IMG/VR virus record: IMGVR_UViG_3300036785_001048
Coordinates: 1-48,929 of that record
Source: a virus
Length of the DNA stretch: 48,929 nucleotides
Strand: one strand, 5' to 3'
Shown here: one piece after another, positions 1 to 6,877 of the stretch
How the letters are laid out: each line of letters starts with the position of its first letter
Numbering within the stretch: the stretch's first letter is position 1
Program-made: the position numbers and the translations under genes
The notes under the pieces: generated by a model
The model's input: only the letters and a program-made list of their open reading frames with translations
Told to the model about the DNA's origin: nothing
Databases searched by the model: none

Positions 1-20
1 ACATCCTGGAGCCGGGGGTA

Positions 21-3000
21 GTGAACTACCGGATGGAACAACCCAAGGAGCCCGAAGGGGAGCTGATCTACCCGAGGGAGTTTGCCCCTATGCAGAGCCG
101 GGAAAAGAGCTTCCCTCCTATGCAGAGGCCAGCGGTCAAAGAGGTCACCCATGCCGGGCTGGCCCTCATGGCGGGCGACACCGGTCGCGTCCTTACCCTC
201 CAGCGGGCTCTAGACGACAAGGACCCGGCAGGTGGCAAGTTTGAGTTCCCGGGCGGGGGCCTGGAGGAAGGCGAGAGCCCGATCGAGGGGGCTATCCGGG
301 AGTGGAAGGAAGAGACGGGCTGCCAACTACCTCCTGGCCAGATTACCCATGATTGGCTTTCCAACGGGATGTACCGGGGTTTCGTGTACGTGGTCCCCGA
401 GGAAAAAGCCTTGGAGATCAACGGTTCTCCCGATGACCGTCAGGTGCTCAACCCTGATGACCCTGACGGTGATTGTCCTGAGGTGGCGCTGTGGATGCAC
501 CCCAAAGACCTAAAGGACCACCCCGCCACTCGCAAAGAGGTCAAGAACGGTACCGACTGGTCGGTGTTCACCAAGGCTCGGAAAAAGACGGCGGCTACCT
601 CAGATGAAGCTGCCATAGCCAACGCTCTGGCTATCCGAGATGAGTACAACAAGAATGCCACTGATTGGGCCGACCATGTCCGGGTACGTGCCGGTCATTT
701 GGAGAACCCCCGGGACGGGAGCCTCAGTTGGCATCATGGCTCCCCGGCTAAGTGGGGCCAAGAGCCCGAAGAGGAAGAATTTGACGACTACGATCGTGAA
801 CCTCCCTCGCAGCACTGGAACACCCATCTCGGTACTCATTGGACCTCGGTCCCTGAAGTAGCCGAACAGTTTGCCAAGGGGAAATACGACAAGACGCGTA
901 CGACTCATGAGGTCAAGGCCGACCCGGGCCAGGTGTACACCGCCAATCTAGGTATCAAAAACCCCAAGGTGTACCGCTCCGAGCACCACATGGACAAGGA
1001 GGCTTACGACCATGCCTGGGAGGGTGAGGACCGCGATTACCCCCATGACCCCGGTCATACTGAGGATTATCCTGATGGTGTCCGGGATAAATATGAGCAC
1101 GACGCGGCACACTGGCTCAGTTCTCATCCTGAGGTCGATGACATAGCTTCAAGTTTCAAGCGCCATCTCCAGTCTCAGGGCCATGATGGGGTAGTTTATG
1201 GTAATGCCGTCGAAGGCCCGCACCTGCACCCCTCGGCCATTACTTTTGATGAAGGCCAGCACCACAATGTCCAGCGGCGGTGGGCCAACCAACCCCGGGA
1301 AGAACAGGGCCGATTGTTTGAGGCCAGGATCGTATCAGCCTATGGTCATATAGCTATGGAAGACCCCGAGTACGGTGGTCACCACCGGCCTATGGAAGGC
1401 CCTCCTCTGCACGATCTGACGGCTGAGGGTGAAGATGGTCAGATGTGGCCTGACGATGTTTATGATCATCCTGAGTGGTACAACTCATCCAGTAGTGAGC
1501 ATTTCCAAGAAGGTGTGCGGGCCATCCATCGGTACCGGGGCAAGCCCGAAGCCATGGCCACCATTTACCGTGCCGCTCCCAAGGGCCTGACCCACATCAA
1601 CCCGGGGGATTGGGTTACTCCGGTAGCCAGCTATGCCCGTCTCCATGGCAGGAAGTCCAAGAGTACTCAGGACTGGCCCATCTACAAAGCTCAGGTCCCG
1701 GCCAAGCATGTCCTCAATGGAGGCATGGAGCCCATGTACGAGTGGGGTTATTCGGGGCCACCGGTCGAGGCCAAGCAACATACCAAGGGTGGCCGTGACG
1801 CCGAATGGCTACGGGGGACCGAGCCCAGCCCCAAGGAAGGGTCAATGAAGCTCCACCTGGCTAGTGACGAGATCGTGGTCCCCCGCAACATCGACACTCT
1901 GCGCGATTCCACTTGTGCCGTGTGCGGGTCGGAAGGCACCATGAACGGGGACCGTTGCACCGTGTGCGGCTATATGGCCACCCCCCAGGCGTTCCAGAGC
2001 CCGGACACCTCCTTGGCCCCCAAGGTGCGCGAGGAGCTGGGGATCGGCAACCCCATGGGGGACGATACCGTAGGAGCCCCGGATTCGGGCCTAGAAGGCC
2101 CTCCAGGGGCCGAAGACGAGCTGGAGGGTATGGGAGAGGGGCCCGAGGGCCTGGAGGGCGAGGAGGGCCTTGAGGGGGGCGGAGACCTGATCTGTGACAA
2201 CTGTGGGGCCACCTTCGACTCCCAGGAGGAAGAAGAAGACCTGTCCGAGCCCTACCTGTCGCCCTCCGCCCGGATTGAGCCCGATGTCTCCGCCCTGGGC
2301 GTCCAGGACGACCTGGAGGTGGCCCGGGACGTGGCCCAGGAGGAGAACCAGGCCGGTACCAATGAGGATGTGGCCTACCAGGAGGGTGACGAATGCCCGG
2401 TGTGCGGGGAGGGCACTCTGGTCCCCAACGAGGAGCCCGAGGGTGAAGAAGAGGGCCTGCCCGGGGAAGAGGGCGAGATGGTAGACGAACAAGGCCCGCC
2501 GGGGGAAGAGGAGCCCGGAGAAGAGGTCGAGGGTGAGCCCCAGGAAGAAGAGCCCGGAGAAGAAGGCCCAGAAGGCGAAGAAGCACCGCCCCAAGCGCAA
2601 GCACCTGACGAAGGGGAAGAAGACCACGAGGACGAAGAAGAAGGAGACGGCCCCCCATTCCGCCGTCGCCAACGGAAGGAGTCAAGTACGATGGCCACCC
2701 AAACCCCCCGGCGCCAAGGTCAGGTCCCCCCGGCCCGCCGCCCTCCCTCGCCTACGCGCCAGGCGACAGCGGCTAACCCCAACCCGGCCGCGGTTGAGCG
2801 CAGGCGCTTGTTCCAGGCCCTGGAGGCGACCGCGGCGGCTATCAACCGCCAGGCCGACCGGCTAGAGGCCCAGGACCGGCTGCTGGCTCAGGTAGGCCAT
2901 TTTGTGCGTCAGGCCCATACCAAGATCTCCGAGCTGAGCGTGCGCAACGAGACCCTGGAGCGCCAGATGGCCCTGGTGGCCAATGCGTCTGGCCTGATGG

Positions 3001-3905
3001 AGCCCTTGGCTACCATTGGGGCTGCCGGTCAGGCCCGGGTGGCCACCCTGTACGGTAAGCGGGCCAACCCGGCCAACCCGGCCCAGCCCGTGCCTGAGCC
3101 TGCTTCGGAGCCTCCCCTGTTCACTTCTCCCGAAGCGGTACAAGCGGCGGGGCGTGACGATGTCACCCAGCTAGGGGCCACGCCGGTATCCGATGTAGCC
3201 GCCGACGCCACTACCGACCTCTCCACTCCCTATGGAGAACTGGCCAATGAGCCGGTGGGGATGAACCGCACCGATGTCACTGCCCCGGTGCAGGGGACCG
3301 AAACGGCTACCCCGCCAGAGATGACGGTCATACCGGTGGACACCCGTATCGGCAACCCTGATGACCCCACGGTGGCTTTCCCCTTTACGGTGGGCCCGGT
3401 AGGGGCGCCGTCCCGGCCCTATCAGGGCCCTTCGGTGGGCAACCCGCCCACTACCGCCGCCCAGCGGCCCGGTGAGCCGGGAGTGGCCGTCCACCCCCAG
3501 GCCCAGGCTCATTACATCGCTTCGGTCAACCTGGCTCGCCTGCGCGCCCAGGTGGGGATCACCAACGAGGAGCCTTTCCAGCTGGGGACCAAGATCGCCG
3601 GTTCTATGACCGACGCCCAGATCAACGCCGAGGCTCAGGGGCTCCAGGCGGTAGCTAGCCGCCAGGCTAACCAGCCTCAGGCCCCGGTGTTCGCCCCTGG
3701 CCTGGCCTTTGAACCGGTCACCTCCATCCCCGATGCCCGGCCCATGGTGCCCCATATGGCCAGTGCCAATGGCAACGGTAGCATCCTGCCCGCCGACCCC
3801 AGCTTCCAGGCTGGTAAGTACGGCCCTGGCCCCGGGTCTGCCATCCAGGCCACCACCATGTTCGCCCCTAGAGAAGACGAGTTTGGCTGGGACTCACCTC
3901 TCTAG
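21..3905 (+). CDS. Mosaic head-module protein: Nudix + ART-like + Cys pairs + scaffold-like C-terminus (5' partial)
   Basis: The reading frame is open to the window edge, so GTG at 21 is only the first start in view and the gene probably begins upstream. A complete Nudix box lies at residues 79-101 (G79, E85, R93-E94, E97-E98, G100), which fits hydrolysis of nucleoside diphosphates linked to another group. Residues ~234-400 look like an ADP-ribosyltransferase fold (HHGSP at 238-242, TSVPEVAEQFA near 280, GHDGVVYGN at 387-395). A second ART-like region at ~480-590 has YRA with R517, GDWVTP, SYA at 537-539 and E574 in EWGY, resembling an R-S-E triad. Cys pairs C632/C635/C646/C649 and C725/C728/C792/C795 suggest zinc ribbons. 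A Glu/Gly/Pro-rich stretch and a probable coiled coil (~920-990) follow. The place before the capsid genes suggests a virion-associated protein. The Nudix call is firm; the ART calls are moderate. Confidence 0.75.
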   Translation: MNYRMEQPKEPEGELIYPREFAPMQSREKSFPPMQRPAVKEVTHAGLALMAGDTGRVLTLQRALDDKDPAGGKFEFPGGGLEEGESPIEGAIREWKEETGCQLPPGQITHDWLSNGMYRGFVYVVPEEKALEINGSPDDRQVLNPDDPDGDCPEVALWMHPKDLKDHPATRKEVKNGTDWSVFTKARKKTAATSDEAAIANALAIRDEYNKNATDWADHVRVRAGHLENPRDGSLSWHHGSPAKWGQEPEEEEFDDYDREPPSQHWNTHLGTHWTSVPEVAEQFAKGKYDKTRTTHEVKADPGQVYTANLGIKNPKVYRSEHHMDKEAYDHAWEGEDRDYPHDPGHTEDYPDGVRDKYEHDAAHWLSSHPEVDDIASSFKRHLQSQGHDGVVYGNAVEGPHLHPSAITFDEGQHHNVQRRWANQPREEQGRLFEARIVSAYGHIAMEDPEYGGHHRPMEGPPLHDLTAEGEDGQMWPDDVYDHPEWYNSSSSEHFQEGVRAIHRYRGKPEAMATIYRAAPKGLTHINPGDWVTPVASYARLHGRKSKSTQDWPIYKAQVPAKHVLNGGMEPMYEWGYSGPPVEAKQHTKGGRDAEWLRGTEPSPKEGSMKLHLASDEIVVPRNIDTLRDSTCAVCGSEGTMNGDRCTVCGYMATPQAFQSPDTSLAPKVREELGIGNPMGDDTVGAPDSGLEGPPGAEDELEGMGEGPEGLEGEEGLEGGGDLICDNCGATFDSQEEEEDLSEPYLSPSARIEPDVSALGVQDDLEVARDVAQEENQAGTNEDVAYQEGDECPVCGEGTLVPNEEPEGEEEGLPGEEGEMVDEQGPPGEEEPGEEVEGEPQEEEPGEEGPEGEEAPPQAQAPDEGEEDHEDEEEGDGPPFRRRQRKESSTMATQTPRRQGQVPPARRPPSPTRQATAANPNPAAVERRRLFQALEATAAAINRQADRLEAQDRLLAQVGHFVRQAHTKISELSVRNETLERQMALVANASGLMEPLATIGAAGQARVATLYGKRANPANPAQPVPEPASEPPLFTSPEAVQAAGRDDVTQLGATPVSDVAADATTDLSTPYGELANEPVGMNRTDVTAPVQGTETATPPEMTVIPVDTRIGNPDDPTVAFPFTVGPVGAPSRPYQGPSVGNPPTTAAQRPGEPGVAVHPQAQAHYIASVNLARLRAQVGITNEEPFQLGTKIAGSMTDAQINAEAQGLQAVASRQANQPQAPVFAPGLAFEPVTSIPDARPMVPHMASANGNGSILPADPSFQAGKYGPGPGSAIQATTMFAPREDEFGWDSPL
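2691..3905 (+). CDS. Possible nested in-frame product: scaffold-like C-terminal third
   Basis: Inside the long mosaic gene an ATG at 2691 is preceded by AAGGAG with a 9-nt spacer. Initiation here would give a 404-residue protein starting MATQTPRRQGQ. It lacks the enzymatic domains and keeps a basic Pro/Arg-rich start, a helical coiled-coil-like stretch and a Pro/Ala/Thr-rich tail ending EDEFGWDSPL. A scaffold encoded as the in-frame 3' part of an upstream head gene is known from lambda C/Nu3. The position two genes before the capsid gene fits. The internal start is inferred from the ribosome binding site and composition only. The alternative is that this is just the C-terminal domain of one long protein. 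Confidence 0.45.
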   Translation: MATQTPRRQGQVPPARRPPSPTRQATAANPNPAAVERRRLFQALEATAAAINRQADRLEAQDRLLAQVGHFVRQAHTKISELSVRNETLERQMALVANASGLMEPLATIGAAGQARVATLYGKRANPANPAQPVPEPASEPPLFTSPEAVQAAGRDDVTQLGATPVSDVAADATTDLSTPYGELANEPVGMNRTDVTAPVQGTETATPPEMTVIPVDTRIGNPDDPTVAFPFTVGPVGAPSRPYQGPSVGNPPTTAAQRPGEPGVAVHPQAQAHYIASVNLARLRAQVGITNEEPFQLGTKIAGSMTDAQINAEAQGLQAVASRQANQPQAPVFAPGLAFEPVTSIPDARPMVPHMASANGNGSILPADPSFQAGKYGPGPGSAIQATTMFAPREDEFGWDSPL

Positions 3906-3922
3906 ATCCTAAAGCCTCCCTG

Positions 3923-3969
3923 GACTACAGCCCTTATCGAAGGAGCACTACTTCGGTGGGGCTGTAGTC
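3923..3969 (+). promoter_or_regulatory. Long two-tier RNA hairpin between head genes
   Basis: GACTACAGCCC (3923-3933) pairs perfectly with GGGCTGTAGTC (3959-3969). Inside, CGAAG (3938-3942) pairs with CTTCG (3951-3955) around an 8-nt loop. An AAGGAG sequence sits partly in the inner loop. No T-run follows, so it is not a typical intrinsic terminator. It may tune the ratio of scaffold to capsid mRNA by processing, stabilisation or partial termination. The remaining bases up to the next gene show nothing else I recognise. Confidence 0.55.
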
Positions 3970-4093
3970 GCGTCCGGGCTCATATTTCCTCTAAGTACGG
4001 CAAAGGCTTTACTGCCATAGGTGCCCGAGGGCCGCACAAGTGTCAGAGCAACCCAGCTAACGGGGGCTCACTGAAAGGAAACGAGGAGCCATC

Positions 4094-4876
4094 GTGCTGC
4101 AAGTACCGGTGAATATCCCATGGATACACCGCCCCCTTCGCCCCAAGTACGCCTTTACCCAGGCGACCCCGAAGGCTGGGTACCTTGACCCCAACTTTGC
4201 CCGGACAACGCCTGTTTGGCCCGGTATGGCTTTTATGCGGACCTCAGGTGTGGGTTATGCCCAGAACCAACCTCTGGACATCAATGTCATCCCCTACACC
4301 AACAACCCCCTCATGGGCCAGCAGTACGTGGCCACCGGGGCGGAATCGAATTATACCCTGATCGCCAACGGGGCCTCTTCGTGGGGTATCCCGGCGGGCC
4401 TGGTGGGCCAGTACATCGGCGGCGACGGTATCGATGAACTGGTCCAGGTAAACCTGAACGCCATCGCCGTGTGGGTCATGGACTCCGACGCCGAGTTTGA
4501 AGTCTTGGCCCCGGTGTTCGACCCCCAGCTGGCGTGGGCCACGGTAGACCCCGGCAACGGCCAAGACGTCCTTATCTACGCCCGGACAAAATCCTTGGTG
4601 GGGGCTAACTATTCGATAGCCGGTAATGGCGGTAACCCGCTCCAGGTCTACGGGCTCCAGGGCCAGTTGATCTTTGCCCCCGGCAACGCCATCGACACGG
4701 CCCCCAATATGACCACCCCCAACTACGCCACCGCCACCATCTCGGTCCAGCCCATAGCCCGGCTCATTTCGGTGAACAGCCCTCAATCCATAACCATCGG
4801 TGGCCTGACGCCTCGCTTCGCGGCGGCGGGTGCCTGGACCGGTGGCGTGGCCAACAGCAACCCAGGTTCCGCCTAA
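4094..4876 (+). CDS. Putative capsid decoration / head protein
   Basis: A 260-residue protein from GTG 4094, with GAGGAG about 7 nt upstream. It is rich in Gly, Ala, Asn, Pro and aliphatic residues, with few Lys and one Met-rich patch. It has no signal peptide or membrane segment and looks like an all-beta structural protein. I do not recognise the family. The role rests on position: in many phages a decoration protein is encoded just before the major capsid protein. The next gene starts 46 nt downstream with its own ribosome binding site. It could instead be a head fibre or another minor head component. Confidence 0.45.
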   Translation: MLQVPVNIPWIHRPLRPKYAFTQATPKAGYLDPNFARTTPVWPGMAFMRTSGVGYAQNQPLDINVIPYTNNPLMGQQYVATGAESNYTLIANGASSWGIPAGLVGQYIGGDGIDELVQVNLNAIAVWVMDSDAEFEVLAPVFDPQLAWATVDPGNGQDVLIYARTKSLVGANYSIAGNGGNPLQVYGLQGQLIFAPGNAIDTAPNMTTPNYATATISVQPIARLISVNSPQSITIGGLTPRFAAAGAWTGGVANSNPGSA

Positions 4877-4922
4877 GTCCTCTGGGCTACAAGACCCAAA
4901 CCAAGAGAAAGGTATTCATCAA

Positions 4923-5951
4923 ATGAACCAACTTGTAGCCACCGGGTCATCGTGGTTAGCACCGAGGGTGGCGCGTAAGTCCGATGACTACGTGAACGAG
5001 ATCATGCGCCGCCGGGGGGTGTCGACGCCGGGCCTGGCCGGGATGGCCGAAGCGGCCAAGAAGACCACCATGACCCATGAGGCCAAGATGCGCCATTTGG
5101 CCTTGGTCTTGCGTGACCAGGTCAACGGCATCCAGCGCCTGGGCGTGGGCATGATCGGCCCCATCCAGTTGATGCTGCGCTATCAGGGCATTACCCGCAA
5201 CGTGCTGATCGAAGACCCGGTGACGCCGGGTACCCCGGTGATGTACGACGTGTGGGATGACCTGGGGCAGGCCTACATCATGTCCGGGGTGGAAGGTGAA
5301 GTCAGGGTCCAGCCCTTTGAGGGCAAGCGCGTGCAGATCCAGTTCTTCAGGATCGCCTCCCGCCCGGCCATCCGTAAGGAGGACTTGTACTACCTGAGGA
5401 TCAATGCGGTAGAGCAGGCCCAGGACCAGACCAAGCAGGCCATCATGATGCAGGAGGACTCCCACCTCCTGGTCGTCATCCAGGCCGCTCAGGTGGACTA
5501 CGCCACCCGCCCCGACCACACGGTGACTCCTAACCACAACGTGATCGAGGCTAGTGGCTATTTCACCCCACAGTCGCTCTACACCGCAGTGGCGCAGACC
5601 GACATGCATATGCTACCCAGTGGCCGGGTGCTGGTAAATCCCATGGACTACCGGGACTTTTTCCGGTGGGACATCAACACCACTGGCTGGGCCTTCAAAG
5701 ATCGAGTTGTCAGCGGTGAACAGGTGGACTCCTTCGGAGAATTTCAATTCCAAAGGTCCATCATGGTACCTCAAGGAAAAATGTGGGTGCTCCCGAACCC
5801 CGACTTCCTGGGTGCTTTCCCGGTGTTGTATTCGCTGGATGTGGAAGAGAACCACCAGATCGAAAGCTTCTGGAAAGGATGGGTTTTCGATGAGATGATA
5901 AGTTACTTCATCGGCAACCCACGCGGTATCTCCTCGGTCACCAAGAGCTAA
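4923..5951 (+). CDS. Major capsid protein (HK97-fold type)
   Basis: A 342-residue protein starting MNQLVATGSSW. ATG 4923 was preferred to the in-frame ATG at 4830, which lies inside the preceding gene; an AGAAAGG precedes 4923. The sequence resembles major capsid proteins of large actinobacterial phages: a charged N-terminal helical arm (VARKSDDYVNEIMRRRG, residues ~15-32), then a mixed alpha/beta body (VTPGTPVMYDVWDDLGQAYI and FRIASRPAIRKEDLYYLR). The C-terminal part (PNPDFLGAFPVLYSLDVEEN, then a Trp-rich end) resembles the A-domain of other capsid proteins. It follows the putative scaffold and decoration genes and ends 20 bp before a strong terminator, as expected for the most expressed late gene. 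Gene order strengthens the call. Confidence 0.8.
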   Translation: MNQLVATGSSWLAPRVARKSDDYVNEIMRRRGVSTPGLAGMAEAAKKTTMTHEAKMRHLALVLRDQVNGIQRLGVGMIGPIQLMLRYQGITRNVLIEDPVTPGTPVMYDVWDDLGQAYIMSGVEGEVRVQPFEGKRVQIQFFRIASRPAIRKEDLYYLRINAVEQAQDQTKQAIMMQEDSHLLVVIQAAQVDYATRPDHTVTPNHNVIEASGYFTPQSLYTAVAQTDMHMLPSGRVLVNPMDYRDFFRWDINTTGWAFKDRVVSGEQVDSFGEFQFQRSIMVPQGKMWVLPNPDFLGAFPVLYSLDVEENHQIESFWKGWVFDEMISYFIGNPRGISSVTKS

Positions 5952-5971
5952 CCTCGGGCATAAGTTAGCGG

Positions 5972-6004
5972 AAAAGGAGGCTCCTTCGGGAGCCTCCTTT
6001 TTTT
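5972..6004 (+). terminator. Intrinsic terminator after the capsid gene
   Basis: AAAAGGAGGCTCC (5972-5984), TTCG tetraloop, GGAGCCTCCTTTT (5989-6001): a 13-bp perfect stem with the T-run continuing to 6004. It closes the head operon and isolates the following cassette. Confidence 0.95.
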
Positions 6005-6175
6005 GTTCAACTTCTCATCCTGCTCTAGTTCCAGGCTGGTGCTCTTAGGCAAGAAACCCTTGTAGTCATTACAGAATTGGCTATGGTCAATGGTCCATTT
6101 GGACTATGGCGGACGACCTATTTGAGGGGTAAGAATGCTAGCTGGCGGGTAACCCAAAATAAGAAAGGGACTTTG
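6005..6175 (+). promoter_or_regulatory. Leader of the peptide cassette; promoter presumed
   Basis: The 171 bp between the capsid terminator and the secreted-peptide gene should hold a promoter, because transcription from upstream is stopped. The best candidate I see is TATGGT (6082-6087) with TTGTAG (6060-6065) at a 16-bp spacing, but the match is weak. No other structure was recognised. Confidence 0.3.
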
Positions 6176-6388
6176 ATGAAGAAGTATGCCATGTCCCTGT
6201 TCGCTTCGACTGTTGCTACTACCGTGGCCATGGTCTGCCTGGTGGCGCCCGCGACCCCGGCCTCGGCCTTTGTACTGTGCCCCCAGGCCCGGTTTTGCCC
6301 GGAGGTCAGCGCTACCTATGCCCCACCTATTTACCCCATTCGGGGTGGGTGTAATTTCTGTGGCCCGCCCATAGTCTTTGCTTCATAA
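6176..6388 (+). CDS. Small secreted cysteine-containing peptide
   Basis: A 70-residue precursor from ATG 6176, chosen over ATG 6077 because AAGAAAGGGA lies just upstream and the protein then begins with a textbook signal peptide: KK, a hydrophobic stretch (residues 8-24) and an ASA site after residue 31. The predicted 39-residue mature form is Pro-rich with four Cys (35, 41, 59, 62) as CxxxxxC and CxxC, so one or two disulfides are possible outside the cell. It is the first gene between two terminators and precedes the leader-peptide pair. I recognise no family. It may be a cell-envelope or extracellular effector. An unmodified secreted bacteriocin or a surface-binding immunity factor are alternatives. 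Confidence 0.65.
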   Translation: MKKYAMSLFASTVATTVAMVCLVAPATPASAFVLCPQARFCPEVSATYAPPIYPIRGGCNFCGPPIVFAS

Positions 6389-6389
6389 G

Positions 6390-6407
6390 CGTGAGCATGC
6401 ACTCACG
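6390..6407 (+). promoter_or_regulatory. Hairpin ahead of precursor gene 1
   Basis: CGTGAG (6390-6395) pairs with CTCACG (6402-6407) around CATGCA. It lies directly upstream of an ideal AAAGGAGGTGA ribosome binding site and may protect or separate the precursor cistron. Confidence 0.4.
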
Positions 6408-6427
6408 GGAAAGGAGGTGAAACATAA

Positions 6428-6616
6428 ATGATTACCAAGGAACTCGCTCTACTCGATGAGGAAGAGGCTACTCTTCTCCCCGCCCGTCAGACCCTCGGTC
6501 TGTTCGATTTCGCCCTCATCAGCGCGTCGAACACGTCGGTAGCCCTGAACAGCGTTACGCTGCTTTCCGCAGCCATCTCCAACGCCGGTCAGACCATCGT
6601 TGTCGTCCAGCACTGA
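6428..6616 (+). CDS. RiPP-like precursor peptide 1 (conserved leader, hydrophobic core)
   Basis: A 62-residue peptide with a near-perfect Shine-Dalgarno (AAAGGAGGTGA). Residues 6-22 read LALLDEEEATLLPARQT and match 15 of 17 positions in the next gene, while the rest does not align. That is the usual split of a RiPP or bacteriocin precursor into recognition leader and variable core. The C-terminal ~40 residues are hydrophobic, rich in Ser, Thr, Asn and Ala, and lack Cys, Lys and Arg. This suggests a membrane-active or self-assembling peptide rather than a Cys-based lanthipeptide. The M50/RRE gene two cistrons downstream would be the natural leader-binding partner. No modifying enzyme is visible nearby. 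The precursor role is inferred from architecture and context. Confidence 0.6.
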   Translation: MITKELALLDEEEATLLPARQTLGLFDFALISASNTSVALNSVTLLSAAISNAGQTIVVVQH

Positions 6617-6651
6617 GGTGCTCTCGGTCCACTAGGGCCCTTCTAGCACCT
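6616..6651 (+). promoter_or_regulatory. Hairpin between the two precursor genes
   Basis: AGGTGCT (6616-6622) pairs with AGCACCT (6645-6651), with a 22-nt apical region, just before the ribosome binding site of precursor 2. Hairpins therefore precede both precursor cistrons. Confidence 0.4.
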
Positions 6652-6666
6652 TGAAGGAGGTGAACC

Positions 6667-6861
6667 GTGGATAATCTCGCCTTACTCGATCAGGAGGAGG
6701 CTAGCCTCCTGCCTGCTCGCCAAACCATGCTGACAATAGTGCTGCCGACGATTGAAGTCGCTAATGTCATAGGGGCAAATTTCGCCATTGCTATCAATGC
6801 CGGGACAATTGCTGCTATGGCAACGGCAACGGCAACGCAGACACTTACTGCCAGTTTGTAA
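6667..6861 (+). CDS. RiPP-like precursor peptide 2 (paralogue of precursor 1)
   Basis: A 64-residue peptide from GTG 6667, with AAGGAGGTGA upstream. Residues 4-20 repeat the leader LALLDQEEASLLPARQT found in precursor 1. At the 15 identical positions 9 codons differ synonymously, so the leader is conserved as protein and is not a recent DNA duplication. The core (residues 21-64) is a long hydrophobic Ile/Ala/Val/Thr stretch ending in Thr/Ala-rich sequence, again without Cys, Lys or Arg, and it does not align with the core of precursor 1. Only 16 bp separate it from the M50 gene, so co-transcription is likely. Alternatives are a pair of two-component pore-forming peptides or holin-like peptides. 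Confidence 0.6.
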   Translation: MDNLALLDQEEASLLPARQTMLTIVLPTIEVANVIGANFAIAINAGTIAAMATATATQTLTASL

Positions 6862-6877
6862 CCACCGGGGGAGCCGC

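Noticed and set aside
1861-2685. A 274-codon minus-strand frame
   Set aside because: Its extreme Pro/Arg/Gly/Leu content is simply the complement of the Glu/Gly-rich linker of the mosaic gene.
6428-6861. Lanthipeptide or sactipeptide precursors
   Set aside because: The cores contain no Cys, and no lanthionine synthetase or radical SAM gene is nearby.
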